NCBI RefSeq assembly: GCF_001639725.1
Contig: NZ_LTAW01000007.1
Location: 1 to 64,000, forward strand
Direction of reading: 5' to 3'
DNA from: Marinomonas atlantica
GTDB taxonomy: Bacteria; Pseudomonadota; Gammaproteobacteria; Pseudomonadales; Marinomonadaceae
DNA: 64,000 nt
Both the position numbers and the translations under genes were made by a program. Shown here in pieces: positions 1 to 9,254 of the stretch; within the stretch, counting starts at the first letter, position 1; each line of letters starts with the position of its first letter. The notes under the pieces were generated by a model that saw nothing but the letters and a program-made list of their open reading frames with translations, had not been told where the DNA came from and searched no databases.

Positions 1-600
1 TACACCATTACTGATGGTACCGCGACCGACAGTGCTGAAGTGACTGTGACCGTGGATGCGGTCAATGACGGTCCAGAAGCCGTGGATGACACAGCTTCTA
101 CCAACGAAGACACGGTTGTGACCATTGATGTGTTGGCCAACGATACGGATCTGGATGGCGATACATTAACCATCACAGACGTGAGCGTGCCAGAAGCACA
201 AGGCACGGTGGCGATTGTCGATGGTAAAGTTCAATTTACGCCGGCGGACAACTTCAACGGTGACGCGACCATCAGCTACACCATTACTGATGGTACCGCG
301 ACCGACAGCGCTGAAGTGACTGTGACCGTGGATGCGGTGAATGACGGTCCAGATGCCGTGGATGACACAGCTTCTACCAGTGAAGACACGGTTGTGACCA
401 TCGATGTGTTGGCGAACGATACGGACCTGGATGGCGATACTCTAACCATCACAGACGTGAGCGTGCCAGAAGCACAAGGCACGGTGGCGATTGTCGATGG
501 TAAGGTACAGTTTACCCCGGCTGAGAACTTCAACGGCGACGCGACCATCAGCTACACCATTACTGATGGCACTGTAACGGACAGTGCAGATGTGACAGTT
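1..600 (+). repeat. 276-bp in-frame tandem repeats in the adhesin gene
   Basis: Near-identical units start at 1, 277 and 553 (the third diverges after about 45 bp). The period is 276 bp, which is 92 codons, so copy number can change without breaking the frame. The array probably continues upstream of the window. Differences between units 1 and 2 are mostly silent or conservative. Confidence 0.9.
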
Positions 601-3600
601 AATGTCACTCCTGTTGATGATGGTTCTGAAATCACTATTGAACAAGATAATGGTGACAAAGCCAGTGGTTCGTTAACTGAGGATAACGATACTAATTCCA
701 ATCAAAGTGGTATTCAGTTGTCTTTGAACGGTACGTTAACGGTTACTGATGTTGACGGAAATGGTGCATTTAACACGACACCAGTATTTACCAGTAGCAC
801 TGTTGATAATGGTGCTCAATTGGGTGTGCTGACTATCGATGATGAAGGCAACTGGTCGTATGAAGTCGATAATAGTAATGAAAAAATTCAGGCCCTAGAT
901 GATGGTGAGAGCATCGTTGAGACGTATACCGTCTCAACCGCTGACGGTAATGATACTCAGACTATTACTATCACCATAAATGGTAGAGATGAAGTAGCCC
1001 TTTCTATTCCAGATGGTTCTGAATTGGCAACGGTTACAGAAGAGGCTTTAACCGGAGGGTTAGCTGATGATAGCGGCAATACTGATGTTTCTGATGTACG
1101 AATTGTAACCAACACATTTAGTATCTCTGGACCTTCAGATGCTGATCTCGCTTTGTCTTTAGGATTGCCGACAACTTCAATCACTTCTGGTGGTGTGTCT
1201 GTTGTTTGGTCTAAAAATGGTGATGATGTTATTGGCATGGCAGGCGATACTGAGGTATTGCGTATTTCCGTAAGTGACATCCAGGATGGTCAGGCGTCTT
1301 ACACAGTAACTCTATCTGCTCCCGTTGATCATGCAGTTACAGATTTAGCTTCTGAAGAAAATACGTTAGATCTCGATTTTGAAATTCTTCTCTCTGATGG
1401 GCAAGATACTGTTTCAGAGGTCATTAAAGTTGTTATTGAAGATGACTCACCAAGTGCTAGTGATGTTGAAGATGATGTTTACCTGAGCTTGAATTCAACC
1501 GCTGCATCTGAGTTCACGGTAGCGAATATTCAAGGCGGCTTCACTAATGTCGATTTTGAAACAACCTCTAACGAGGACCAGGATAAGTCACAGCAATTAG
1601 ATACTGACTCTGATGAATTGGTTGATAAGCTTTCTTGGGATGATAGTGACGGTAGCCCAACTGAATTGACTTTGGTTGATGCCAATGGAAGTAGCTCTGT
1701 CGACGTTGATAGTTACGTTACGTTAGGCAACTTTAGCCACCATAATACCCCTATTTCTTCAAGCTATGTGTCGTTAGAAACGACAGATGTAAGTTATACC
1801 TTTGATGTGATTATTGAAGGTGAAACGCATCAAGTCACACTAACTGCAGATCTTGTCATTGATCAAACTACAAATAGTGGTTCTGCTTCTGAATCTGCGG
1901 ATACAGTACGTTTGTCTAATTTAAGCAGTCAGACAGTTACCGTTAATGGAAATGAATACAAAGTTTCTTTGGAAGGCTTCTTGGCTGATGGGTTTGTGTC
2001 ACATACATTAGTTACTGAAGAAGACCAAACAAATACTGTTCAAGTAGTTGCGAAGGTCGAAGTAGTTAGCTCGGTAGATGGATATGAACAAATTACTGGC
2101 ACTGTAGATCTTGGTTCTGATTTTGGTGCTGACGGAGGGGATCTTGAAGCGCAGACAATAGTTGATAGCACATATGGCACTTTGGTTATTGCCGAAGATG
2201 GATCATATACATATCAACCAAATTCAACTTTTGCCGACTCCATTCCTAATGGCGGTCAGTCTGATGCATCTTTTGATTACCAAGTTAAGGATGCTGATGG
2301 CGATACTGTTGTTAGAACATTGACTATTTCTGTTCATAACAACTTACCGGCTCTAGCTGATGACAGCGGTAACTTGTTAGAAGATGCCACTTTAACTGTC
2401 GATGCAGAGCACGGTTTGTTAAGTAATGACTTTGGAGGAGACCAGCAGCTTGCTGTTTCAAGTTTCTCTTTCGGGGGGCAAGCAGCGAATGCAGATCAAT
2501 CAATTACATTAGATGGCGTTGGCCAAATTACTATCAATAGTGATGGTTCTTATCAGTTTACACCTGTAGAAGATTGGGCTGGGGAAGTGCCTGATATTAC
2601 GTATGCAACAAATAATGGCATGTCTTCAATATTGTCATTAACTGTTGACGCCGTTGCTGATGCGCCAACTTTATCTGTTTCTATTGGTGAAGTTTCTTTG
2701 AACAATGACTTGGTGTTAACTGGTGATGATATTCATAATTTGGGTGACCGAGGTGACAACAATGTTAATAGCTCTAGTGACTGGACAGACTCCTCTGCGG
2801 TGAGAACATTGAGCTTCGGTGAAGAGAATGCTGGTGCAACAGTAACTTTATCCTTTGATGCCTTAGTGAAAGGTAGCTGGGATTTAGACGGTAGCAATAG
2901 TCGAGCTGATACCTTTGTAATTAAAGCAAATGATGTTCAGTTAGATGAACGTAATTACCACCATACTTATGAATCCTCTACAACATCTGATGCGCTGACT
3001 TATACTGCAACCTTAGATGCTCAGGGTAACCTTGATGTTGAGTTTTTAGTGGATAGTACCGCCACAACAGAGACCGTTGATATCTCTAATATTCAGGTAA
3101 CCTTAGAATCGACATCCGATGTTACCTTGTATCCACTGAATATTAGTGGTGTAGAGAACGACCAAGATGGCAGCGAAACTTTAACGTTTACCGTTTCTGG
3201 TATTCCAGAAACTGCCAAGCTTGTTAATTCTAGTGGTGTCGAGTTTAGTAAAAATAGCGATGGCAATTATGAACTTTCTGAAAATGAAATTGACGATGTT
3301 CAGCTAAGCGTTCCAAATAGTTTAGCGGGCTTCGATATCACAGTTGAAGCAACATCCACTGATGGGACATCGACTGCTACTGATAGCGAAACGGTCTCAA
3401 TCACTCCTATTAATCATGACCCTAATGCCAGTGATGACCAGTTTAATGCTGTTGTTGGATCAACGTTGACGATAGGCGCTTCTAGTTTACTTGCTAATGA
3501 TAGCGACACAGATGGTGACAATTTAACTCTAACCTCTGTATCGAACGCTCAGCATGGTCATGTGTTCATTGGAACTGATGGAAATGTTCATTTTACGGCT

Positions 3601-5565
3601 ACTGAGGGTTTTAACGGTACCGCATCATTTGATTACACAGTCAGTGATGATGAAGGGGCTACGGGCAGTGCTACGGTGAGCATTAGTGTCCCTGCGGCAT
3701 CGTCTAATGCAGCTGAAGTCGATGTGACCGTAACCCGTGTTGACTCAAGTATCTCTTCTGATATTTGGAAAGGCTTTGAGGATGGACATAGCTTTAATGT
3801 ATGGGGCGACGATTACCATGAAATAGGCGATAGAAATATTTACTTTAGCGATTACCGCGGCGATAGCGATGTACTACTAGAAGGCAGCACATGGAGTGGT
3901 AATTCTTATGTGAATACTGATTCTGGCGATGATCGTATTGAAATCACTGGGGCTTCGTCAGCCGATATATCTACTGGTGATGATAATGATAATGTCGCGT
4001 TAGGCAGCTCTACTAATTGGGGAAGTGATATTTCTCTTGGAGAAGGTAATGACTCACTATATGTAAATGGTAATGTAACCGGGACGGTTGATACTGGGTC
4101 AGGCGAAGATAAAGTTCTAATTGAAGGTAGCCTTAATTCATCAAGCCCTCTAAATACTAATTCTGGTGACGATATCATTGCTGTACGAGGCGATGTTAAT
4201 TCTAAAGTCGATACAGGTAGTGGAAATGATACCTTATATATTAAAGGGCATTTGAATAGTAACAGTGAGATTAAAGCTGGTTATGGGGAAAATGATATCT
4301 ACATTGGCGGCGATGCTAACGCAAAAATCAAATCTGGCAATAATGATGACTCAGTATATATTGGTGGGAATTTAAACAGCAATAGCAAAATAGAAACCGA
4401 AAAAGGCAACGACCAAATCTTTATTGGTGGAAATGTGAATACCACTATTGATACCGACAAAGGTAATGATGTCATTCACATTAAAGGTGCGGTCAACTCT
4501 AACGGTGAGATCTCTACAAAAGATGATAATGATACCGTTGTTGTTGAAGGGCACATAGATGGAACCGTTAAGCTTGGTAAGGGTAGTGATGTCTTGGTGG
4601 TGGGAGGCCATGTAAATGGTGTATTGGATGGTGAAGACGGAACGGATTATCTGTATTTGTCTAGCTTGACTGTATCCCAGGTACAACAGCTGATAAATAA
4701 TGATCGCATCAAGAACTTTGAAAATATCAAAGCGATGGACGGCGTTGTTCAGGGGGCCGACTTTGATTTGCCAACAGATACTCAACTGTCTGCTATGGAG
4801 GACCCATTTAATGGAAGCACTTCTCAAGCTTATTACCAAGTAAGCATTGATGTGTCAGATTTAGCGAATGGCGAAACATTGTCCAGCGTAGATGTCTTTG
4901 GAGTACCGACCGGAGCAAAATTACAGCAAGATGGTGTTGATCTCTCCGTTAATGCTGATGGTTCCTATACTGTGCAAGCAAATGGTCAAACCTCTATTGA
5001 TAATCTAACGGTTGTTAGTAATTCTGATGCGGATATTGATGAGTTTGATCTAGTTGCACAAATCAATACAGATGGCGTCAATGATGACTTAGCCGGTACA
5101 TCTGTTGATTCAGCCATTGTTGGTTCGAATGGAGATGAGTACCTTGAAGGAACTTCTGGAGAAGATACTTTATTTGGTAACTCTGGGGATGATGTTCTTT
5201 TCGGAGGCGATGATAGCGCGTCTGATACTATGGTCGGTGGTGAAGGGAACGACATCTTCATTCTTGCTAAAGACAGCAGTGTGTCAAATAATGCATTAGA
5301 CCTAATCCAAGACTTTGATGCTGATGACGATGCACTAGATGTGTCTGATTTGTTTGAAGTAAACGAAGGCGATGATATTCAGCAGTTGTTGGCAGATAAC
5401 CTTTCATTAACTAAAAATAGTGATGGTTCTGGTTCATTGATGATAAAAGATTCATCTGGCAATGATGTTGAAGCGGTATCATTTGGTACAGAATCTGATC
5501 TAAGTAGTAACGAAATTACTGTGATCTTCAATAATCAGGAATACGTCATTAATCCTGATGGTTAA
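1..5565 (+). CDS. Giant RTX/VCBS type I-secreted adhesin (5' end outside window)
   Basis: The reading frame is open from base 1, so the gene begins upstream; 1854 codons are visible. Order seen: 92-residue Ig/cadherin-like units (DDTAST.EDT, LANDTDLDGD, NFNGDATISY) to about base 600; a VCBS-type repeat (about 610-990, ending TITINGRDE); modules resembling the ~143-residue type I secretion target repeat (about 1010-1450 and again near 2100-2340); more Ig-like modules; a solenoid of 19/21-residue repeats (about 3900-4670); RTX nonapeptides (GEDTLFGNSGDDVLFGG, GGEGNDIF, about 5150-5270); and the acidic C-terminal region typical of type I export signals. The composition is rich in Asp, Thr, Ser and Val and nearly free of Cys. 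By family analogy it is a Ca2+-binding surface adhesin exported by a TolC/HlyBD-type system, probably for biofilm attachment. No secretion genes are in the window. The ligand is unknown. Confidence 0.9.
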   Translation, partial: YTITDGTATDSAEVTVTVDAVNDGPEAVDDTASTNEDTVVTIDVLANDTDLDGDTLTITDVSVPEAQGTVAIVDGKVQFTPADNFNGDATISYTITDGTATDSAEVTVTVDAVNDGPDAVDDTASTSEDTVVTIDVLANDTDLDGDTLTITDVSVPEAQGTVAIVDGKVQFTPAENFNGDATISYTITDGTVTDSADVTVNVTPVDDGSEITIEQDNGDKASGSLTEDNDTNSNQSGIQLSLNGTLTVTDVDGNGAFNTTPVFTSSTVDNGAQLGVLTIDDEGNWSYEVDNSNEKIQALDDGESIVETYTVSTADGNDTQTITITINGRDEVALSIPDGSELATVTEEALTGGLADDSGNTDVSDVRIVTNTFSISGPSDADLALSLGLPTTSITSGGVSVVWSKNGDDVIGMAGDTEVLRISVSDIQDGQASYTVTLSAPVDHAVTDLASEENTLDLDFEILLSDGQDTVSEVIKVVIEDDSPSASDVEDDVYLSLNSTAASEFTVANIQGGFTNVDFETTSNEDQDKSQQLDTDSDELVDKLSWDDSDGSPTELTLVDANGSSSVDVDSYVTLGNFSHHNTPISSSYVSLETTDVSYTFDVIIEGETHQVTLTADLVIDQTTNSGSASESADTVRLSNLSSQTVTVNGNEYKVSLEGFLADGFVSHTLVTEEDQTNTVQVVAKVEVVSSVDGYEQITGTVDLGSDFGADGGDLEAQTIVDSTYGTLVIAEDGSYTYQPNSTFADSIPNGGQSDASFDYQVKDADGDTVVRTLTISVHNNLPALADDSGNLLEDATLTVDAEHGLLSNDFGGDQQLAVSSFSFGGQAANADQSITLDGVGQITINSDGSYQFTPVEDWAGEVPDITYATNNGMSSILSLTVDAVADAPTLSVSIGEVSLNNDLVLTGDDIHNLGDRGDNNVNSSSDWTDSSAVRTLSFGEENAGATVTLSFDALVKGSWDLDGSNSRADTFVIKANDVQLDERNYHHTYESSTTSDALTYTATLDAQGNLDVEFLVDSTATTETVDISNIQVTLESTSDVTLYPLNISGVENDQDGSETLTFTVSGIPETAKLVNSSGVEFSKNSDGNYELSENEIDDVQLSVPNSLAGFDITVEATSTDGTSTATDSETVSITPINHDPNASDDQFNAVVGSTLTIGASSLLANDSDTDGDNLTLTSVSNAQHGHVFIGTDGNVHFTATEGFNGTASFDYTVSDDEGATGSATVSISVPAASSNAAEVDVTVTRVDSSISSDIWKGFEDGHSFNVWGDDYHEIGDRNIYFSDYRGDSDVLLEGSTWSGNSYVNTDSGDDRIEITGASSADISTGDDNDNVALGSSTNWGSDISLGEGNDSLYVNGNVTGTVDTGSGEDKVLIEGSLNSSSPLNTNSGDDIIAVRGDVNSKVDTGSGNDTLYIKGHLNSNSEIKAGYGENDIYIGGDANAKIKSGNNDDSVYIGGNLNSNSKIETEKGNDQIFIGGNVNTTIDTDKGNDVIHIKGAVNSNGEISTKDDNDTVVVEGHIDGTVKLGKGSDVLVVGGHVNGVLDGEDGTDYLYLSSLTVSQVQQLINNDRIKNFENIKAMDGVVQGADFDLPTDTQLSAMEDPFNGSTSQAYYQVSIDVSDLANGETLSSVDVFGVPTGAKLQQDGVDLSVNADGSYTVQANGQTSIDNLTVVSNSDADIDEFDLVAQINTDGVNDDLAGTSVDSAIVGSNGDEYLEGTSGEDTLFGNSGDDVLFGGDDSASDTMVGGEGNDIFILAKDSSVSNNALDLIQDFDADDDALDVSDLFEVNEGDDIQQLLADNLSLTKNSDGSGSLMIKDSSGNDVEAVSFGTESDLSSNEITVIFNNQEYVINPDG

Positions 5566-5595
5566 TTTGTAATTGCTTATATTTTAAGTCAATTC

Positions 5596-5628
5596 AAAAG
5601 CCAGCTAGGTTTCTAGCTGGCTTTTTTT
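5596..5628 (+). terminator. Rho-independent terminator after the adhesin gene
   Basis: A perfect 13-bp stem (arms 5596-5608 and 5613-5625, core GCCAGCTAG/CTAGCTGGC) with a 4-nt loop runs into a T-tract. It separates the adhesin from recC. Confidence 0.9.
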
Positions 5629-5717
5629 ATTTTTGAAACAATCATTTGTTTGCGTCATGATCTGTCGTCATTTTGATGTACCATAGTGCCTAACGTGAGA
5701 TTGGATATAGGTGAATT

Positions 5718-8700
5718 ATGAGTCATTGGCCGACGGGATTGATGGTCATTCAAGGCAATCGTCTTGAGTCGTTAAAAGACGTGTTAGTGGAATGGGTGAA
5801 GCGTTATCCGCTTGAGCCGCTGGAGACCGATAAGTTTCTGGTACAAAGTAATGGCATCGCTCAATGGTTGCAGCAGGCACTGGCTCAGGATGAACCAAAA
5901 GGTGGCTGTGGTATTGCCACTTCTATTGATGTCTCCTTGCCTGGGCGGTTTGTCTGGGAAGCCTATCGAGCCGCGTTTTGGGAATTAGATACTCAATCGC
6001 CATTCGACCTCAAGCCGATGACTTGGCGTTTGTTTCGCTTGTTAAAGGATTTAGACCGTGTCAATCAAGCAGGGCATTACGATGCATTGCTGCATTTTAT
6101 GTCGACAGGTAAGAACCCCGAGCATCGCCGCTATGTGTTGGCGGAGCGTATCGCTAAGCTATTTGACCAATATCAAATCTATCGCGCTGATTGGCTGCAA
6201 GCTTGGCAAGACCAACTGGATGTCATGCCTAGTCGAGATGATATCGCAAGTTCGCATTCCAAGCCTGTGCCAGACGATCAGCTATGGCAGCCCATTTTAT
6301 GGCGTTATTTAGTATTAGACGTGGAGCAAGATCCACAGTTTGCCAAAGGCAAGCGGCAGATTGTTAACCGCGCCAAAATTCACCAAGACTTTATTCAGCA
6401 CTGTAAGCAACAAACCTCTCTTGAGGGGTTGCCTCGTCGGATTGTTGTATTTGGCATTTCATCTCTGCCCAATCAAATTCTCGAAGTATTTCACGCCATT
6501 GCGCCGTTTACCCAAATTCTGCTGTTTACCATGAACCCGAGTGAATATTACTGGGGGGACTTAATTGAAGGCCGACAGTTGCTGCGTCAAGCGACCTCTC
6601 GACGACCTATGCGCGAAGGCCGCAACCAAAAAGACATCTCATTAGACGAAGCGCACCTTTACGGCAATCCTTTACTGGCTTCATGGGGCAAGCTAGGTCG
6701 TGACTATTTACATTCCTTGGATGAGCAAGACGAGCCAGATAAATACCAACCATTCTTTGTCGATAGCAAGATCGATTTATTTGAATCACCAGGACAATCG
6801 ACACTGTTAGAGCAGCTGCAAGATGACATTTTTCAATTGCGCAGCATTGAAGACTGCAAAGCTCAGAAGCGCTTAATAGATGTAGAAACAGACCAAAGTG
6901 TTCGTTTTATCGAAACACACAGTCGCCAGCGAGAAATGGAAGTGTTGCATGATTTATTGCTCAATGAGTTTGAGCAAGCTTTGCAACGCGGAGAGACATT
7001 GGAGCCGCGAGATATTTTGATTATGGCTCCAGATATTAATGTCTATGTGCCGCACATAGAGGCCGTATTTGGCCGTTTTAATAAATACGGTGAACATGCT
7101 GATGAGCGTTTTATTCCGTTTCATGTGGCGGATCAAAGCGCTCGTCAGCAGCATCCGATCGTAGCCGCATTTGAATCGTTGCTATCCATCACCCGTTCGA
7201 GGTTTGAAGCGACGGATTTGTTGTCTTTGTTAGACATTCCTGCGCTTCGTTCGGCTTACGCCATAAATGAAACTGATGTGGTGACGCTTAAAAGCTGGAT
7301 TGAACATGCCAATATTCGTTGGGGATTAGACAAAGAACAGCGCAGCGGCTTGGGATTGACCTACCCCTCTGAACAGAATACGTGGCTATTTGGTCTAAGG
7401 CGTATGTTGTTGGGTTACAGTGTGGGTAATGGCGAGATCTGGCAAGACGTATTGCCTTATGGTGATATTGGTGGTCTTGAAGCGCGTTTATTAGGGCAGA
7501 TGCACCGCTTGGTCGACGATGTGCAAACGGTTTGGCGGACATTTAATGAGCCCAAAGTATTGTTAGATTGGAGCCAGACGTTACAGCAATGTTTGCAGAC
7601 TTTTTTTGCACCGAGCAGTGATCATGAACAACGAGTGCTAAGTCGTATCTCTGATCAAATCGAGCTGCTTGAAGAGCATGTACAGGGCTCCGGTGTCGAG
7701 CAAGAGCTTGTGGCGATTGATGTAATTCAAGAAACCCTGTTAGGTCAAATGGATGAACCGTCACTGAGTCAGCGCTTTCTGTCTGGTTCTGTGAATTTTG
7801 CCACACTGATGCCGATGCGTGCGATTCCATTCAAACAGGTATATTTGGTGGGTATGAACGATGGTGATTATCCTCAAATCAGTACGCCAATGGATTTTGA
7901 CCTGATGGTGGGGGATTATCGCCCAGGGGATCGGTCACGACGCGAAGACGCCCGTTATCTGTTTCTAGAGGCAGTATTGTCAGCGCGCGATAAGCTGATC
8001 ATTAGTTGGCAAGGACGAAGTGCTAAAGACAATACTGAGCAGCCGCCATCGGTATTGGTTGGGCAGCTGCGTGATTATCTAGACAAAGCGTGGAACAACG
8101 ATCAGTTGGTACAACAACTGACACAAGATTATCCAATGCAACCGTTCAGTCGTCAGTATTTTTTTGACGACTCCGCACTGTTTACCTATCAAAAAGAATG
8201 GGAGACCATCAACAGTATTTCTCAAGAGGCAAATCAACAGGACTTGCCTGCTTGGACGCCTGATGCACCATTGAATGCTCGCAGGCTGACTGCGTTGTTT
8301 CGTTCCCCAGTGGATGCACTGTTTGCTCAGCGCTTGGATATTCATCGCCCAAATGAAATAGAAGAAACCAAAGTGGTTGAGAATTTTGTCAGCAATGGCC
8401 TCGAAGTTTGGCAAGTGCACGATGCGATTTTGCAGTTTGCCAAGCGTTTTGAGCCAACGGAGGAGGCATGGGATCGTCAAGTTGAGCAAGCTTTGCAGCG
8501 TCAAATAGCGGCGGGCGAGTTATATGAGGGTGCGTTTGCCGAGATTCGTCGTGAAAAGTTGTTTCCAAAGACTGTTAAGCAGTTGTATTTTGCATGGCAC
8601 CAACGTGTACACAGCCTCACTCCAAAAGTGGATACATTACGTCAATTTGAGTGGCTACTGGATGAAAATTCGGGTTTATCGTACGCCGATGATCTCGATC

Positions 8701-9254
8701 GCTTATATGAGTCGGGTGATGGGCAGGGCGCGCTACAGTTTATTTTACAAACCTCGAATGTCTACAGTGAGAGTCGTATTGAGGAAGATATCTTTCCTCG
8801 AGCCATAACGAAAAACTTTATTGACACCAAAGTGCGTTGGCAAAATGTGGTGCACGGTTGGGTGCGTCATGTGGTGGCGAATGTCGCTCACAAGGGTAAT
8901 GTGGCTACACAAATTATGTCACCCAATGGCGACTTATGTTTTGCAGCACTGGAGCTGGCTCAGGCAAAAGCGTACCTAGAGCTATTAACGAAGACTTGGT
9001 TAAAGGCTATGCAGGGTCCTCTGTGTTTTGGGGTCAACGGCGCGATGGCGTATTTAATTGCGGGTCGCTCAAAAAAGACGGATCGTGAACGAATGTTAGA
9101 ACGATATGTGGACGGCGACTTGGCAAGCTCTGGAAGCCACTATGCTAAACAGTATTTTAAACCACCGCTAGATGAAGCAAAGACGAAAGAGTTTGAAGAA
9201 CTGATTCCTGTGTTATGTCAGCCTATTATGGACAGTTTAGCGGAGCGCAAGTAA
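5718..9254 (+). CDS. recC: RecBCD enzyme subunit RecC
   Basis: This 1178-residue protein fits RecC, the Chi-scanning subunit of the RecBCD double-strand-break repair helicase-nuclease. It starts with the family-typical region containing KFLVQSNGIAQWLQ and carries the helicase-like fold without functional Walker motifs, as known for RecC. Characteristic blocks include VVFGISSLP, DILIMAPDINVYVPHIEAVF and VYLVGMNDGDYP. The length is close to E. coli RecC (about 1120 residues). It is first in an operon recC-recB-recD, and its stop codon overlaps the recB start (TAATG). The ptrA protease gene that lies between recC and recB in E. coli is absent here. Confidence 0.97.
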   Translation: MSHWPTGLMVIQGNRLESLKDVLVEWVKRYPLEPLETDKFLVQSNGIAQWLQQALAQDEPKGGCGIATSIDVSLPGRFVWEAYRAAFWELDTQSPFDLKPMTWRLFRLLKDLDRVNQAGHYDALLHFMSTGKNPEHRRYVLAERIAKLFDQYQIYRADWLQAWQDQLDVMPSRDDIASSHSKPVPDDQLWQPILWRYLVLDVEQDPQFAKGKRQIVNRAKIHQDFIQHCKQQTSLEGLPRRIVVFGISSLPNQILEVFHAIAPFTQILLFTMNPSEYYWGDLIEGRQLLRQATSRRPMREGRNQKDISLDEAHLYGNPLLASWGKLGRDYLHSLDEQDEPDKYQPFFVDSKIDLFESPGQSTLLEQLQDDIFQLRSIEDCKAQKRLIDVETDQSVRFIETHSRQREMEVLHDLLLNEFEQALQRGETLEPRDILIMAPDINVYVPHIEAVFGRFNKYGEHADERFIPFHVADQSARQQHPIVAAFESLLSITRSRFEATDLLSLLDIPALRSAYAINETDVVTLKSWIEHANIRWGLDKEQRSGLGLTYPSEQNTWLFGLRRMLLGYSVGNGEIWQDVLPYGDIGGLEARLLGQMHRLVDDVQTVWRTFNEPKVLLDWSQTLQQCLQTFFAPSSDHEQRVLSRISDQIELLEEHVQGSGVEQELVAIDVIQETLLGQMDEPSLSQRFLSGSVNFATLMPMRAIPFKQVYLVGMNDGDYPQISTPMDFDLMVGDYRPGDRSRREDARYLFLEAVLSARDKLIISWQGRSAKDNTEQPPSVLVGQLRDYLDKAWNNDQLVQQLTQDYPMQPFSRQYFFDDSALFTYQKEWETINSISQEANQQDLPAWTPDAPLNARRLTALFRSPVDALFAQRLDIHRPNEIEETKVVENFVSNGLEVWQVHDAILQFAKRFEPTEEAWDRQVEQALQRQIAAGELYEGAFAEIRREKLFPKTVKQLYFAWHQRVHSLTPKVDTLRQFEWLLDENSGLSYADDLDRLYESGDGQGALQFILQTSNVYSESRIEEDIFPRAITKNFIDTKVRWQNVVHGWVRHVVANVAHKGNVATQIMSPNGDLCFAALELAQAKAYLELLTKTWLKAMQGPLCFGVNGAMAYLIAGRSKKTDRERMLERYVDGDLASSGSHYAKQYFKPPLDEAKTKEFEELIPVLCQPIMDSLAERK

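Noticed and set aside
4372..4839. 155-codon minus-strand frame in the adhesin solenoid region.
   Set aside because: Arises from the repetitive Asp/Asn-rich coding sequence; no start signal or family.
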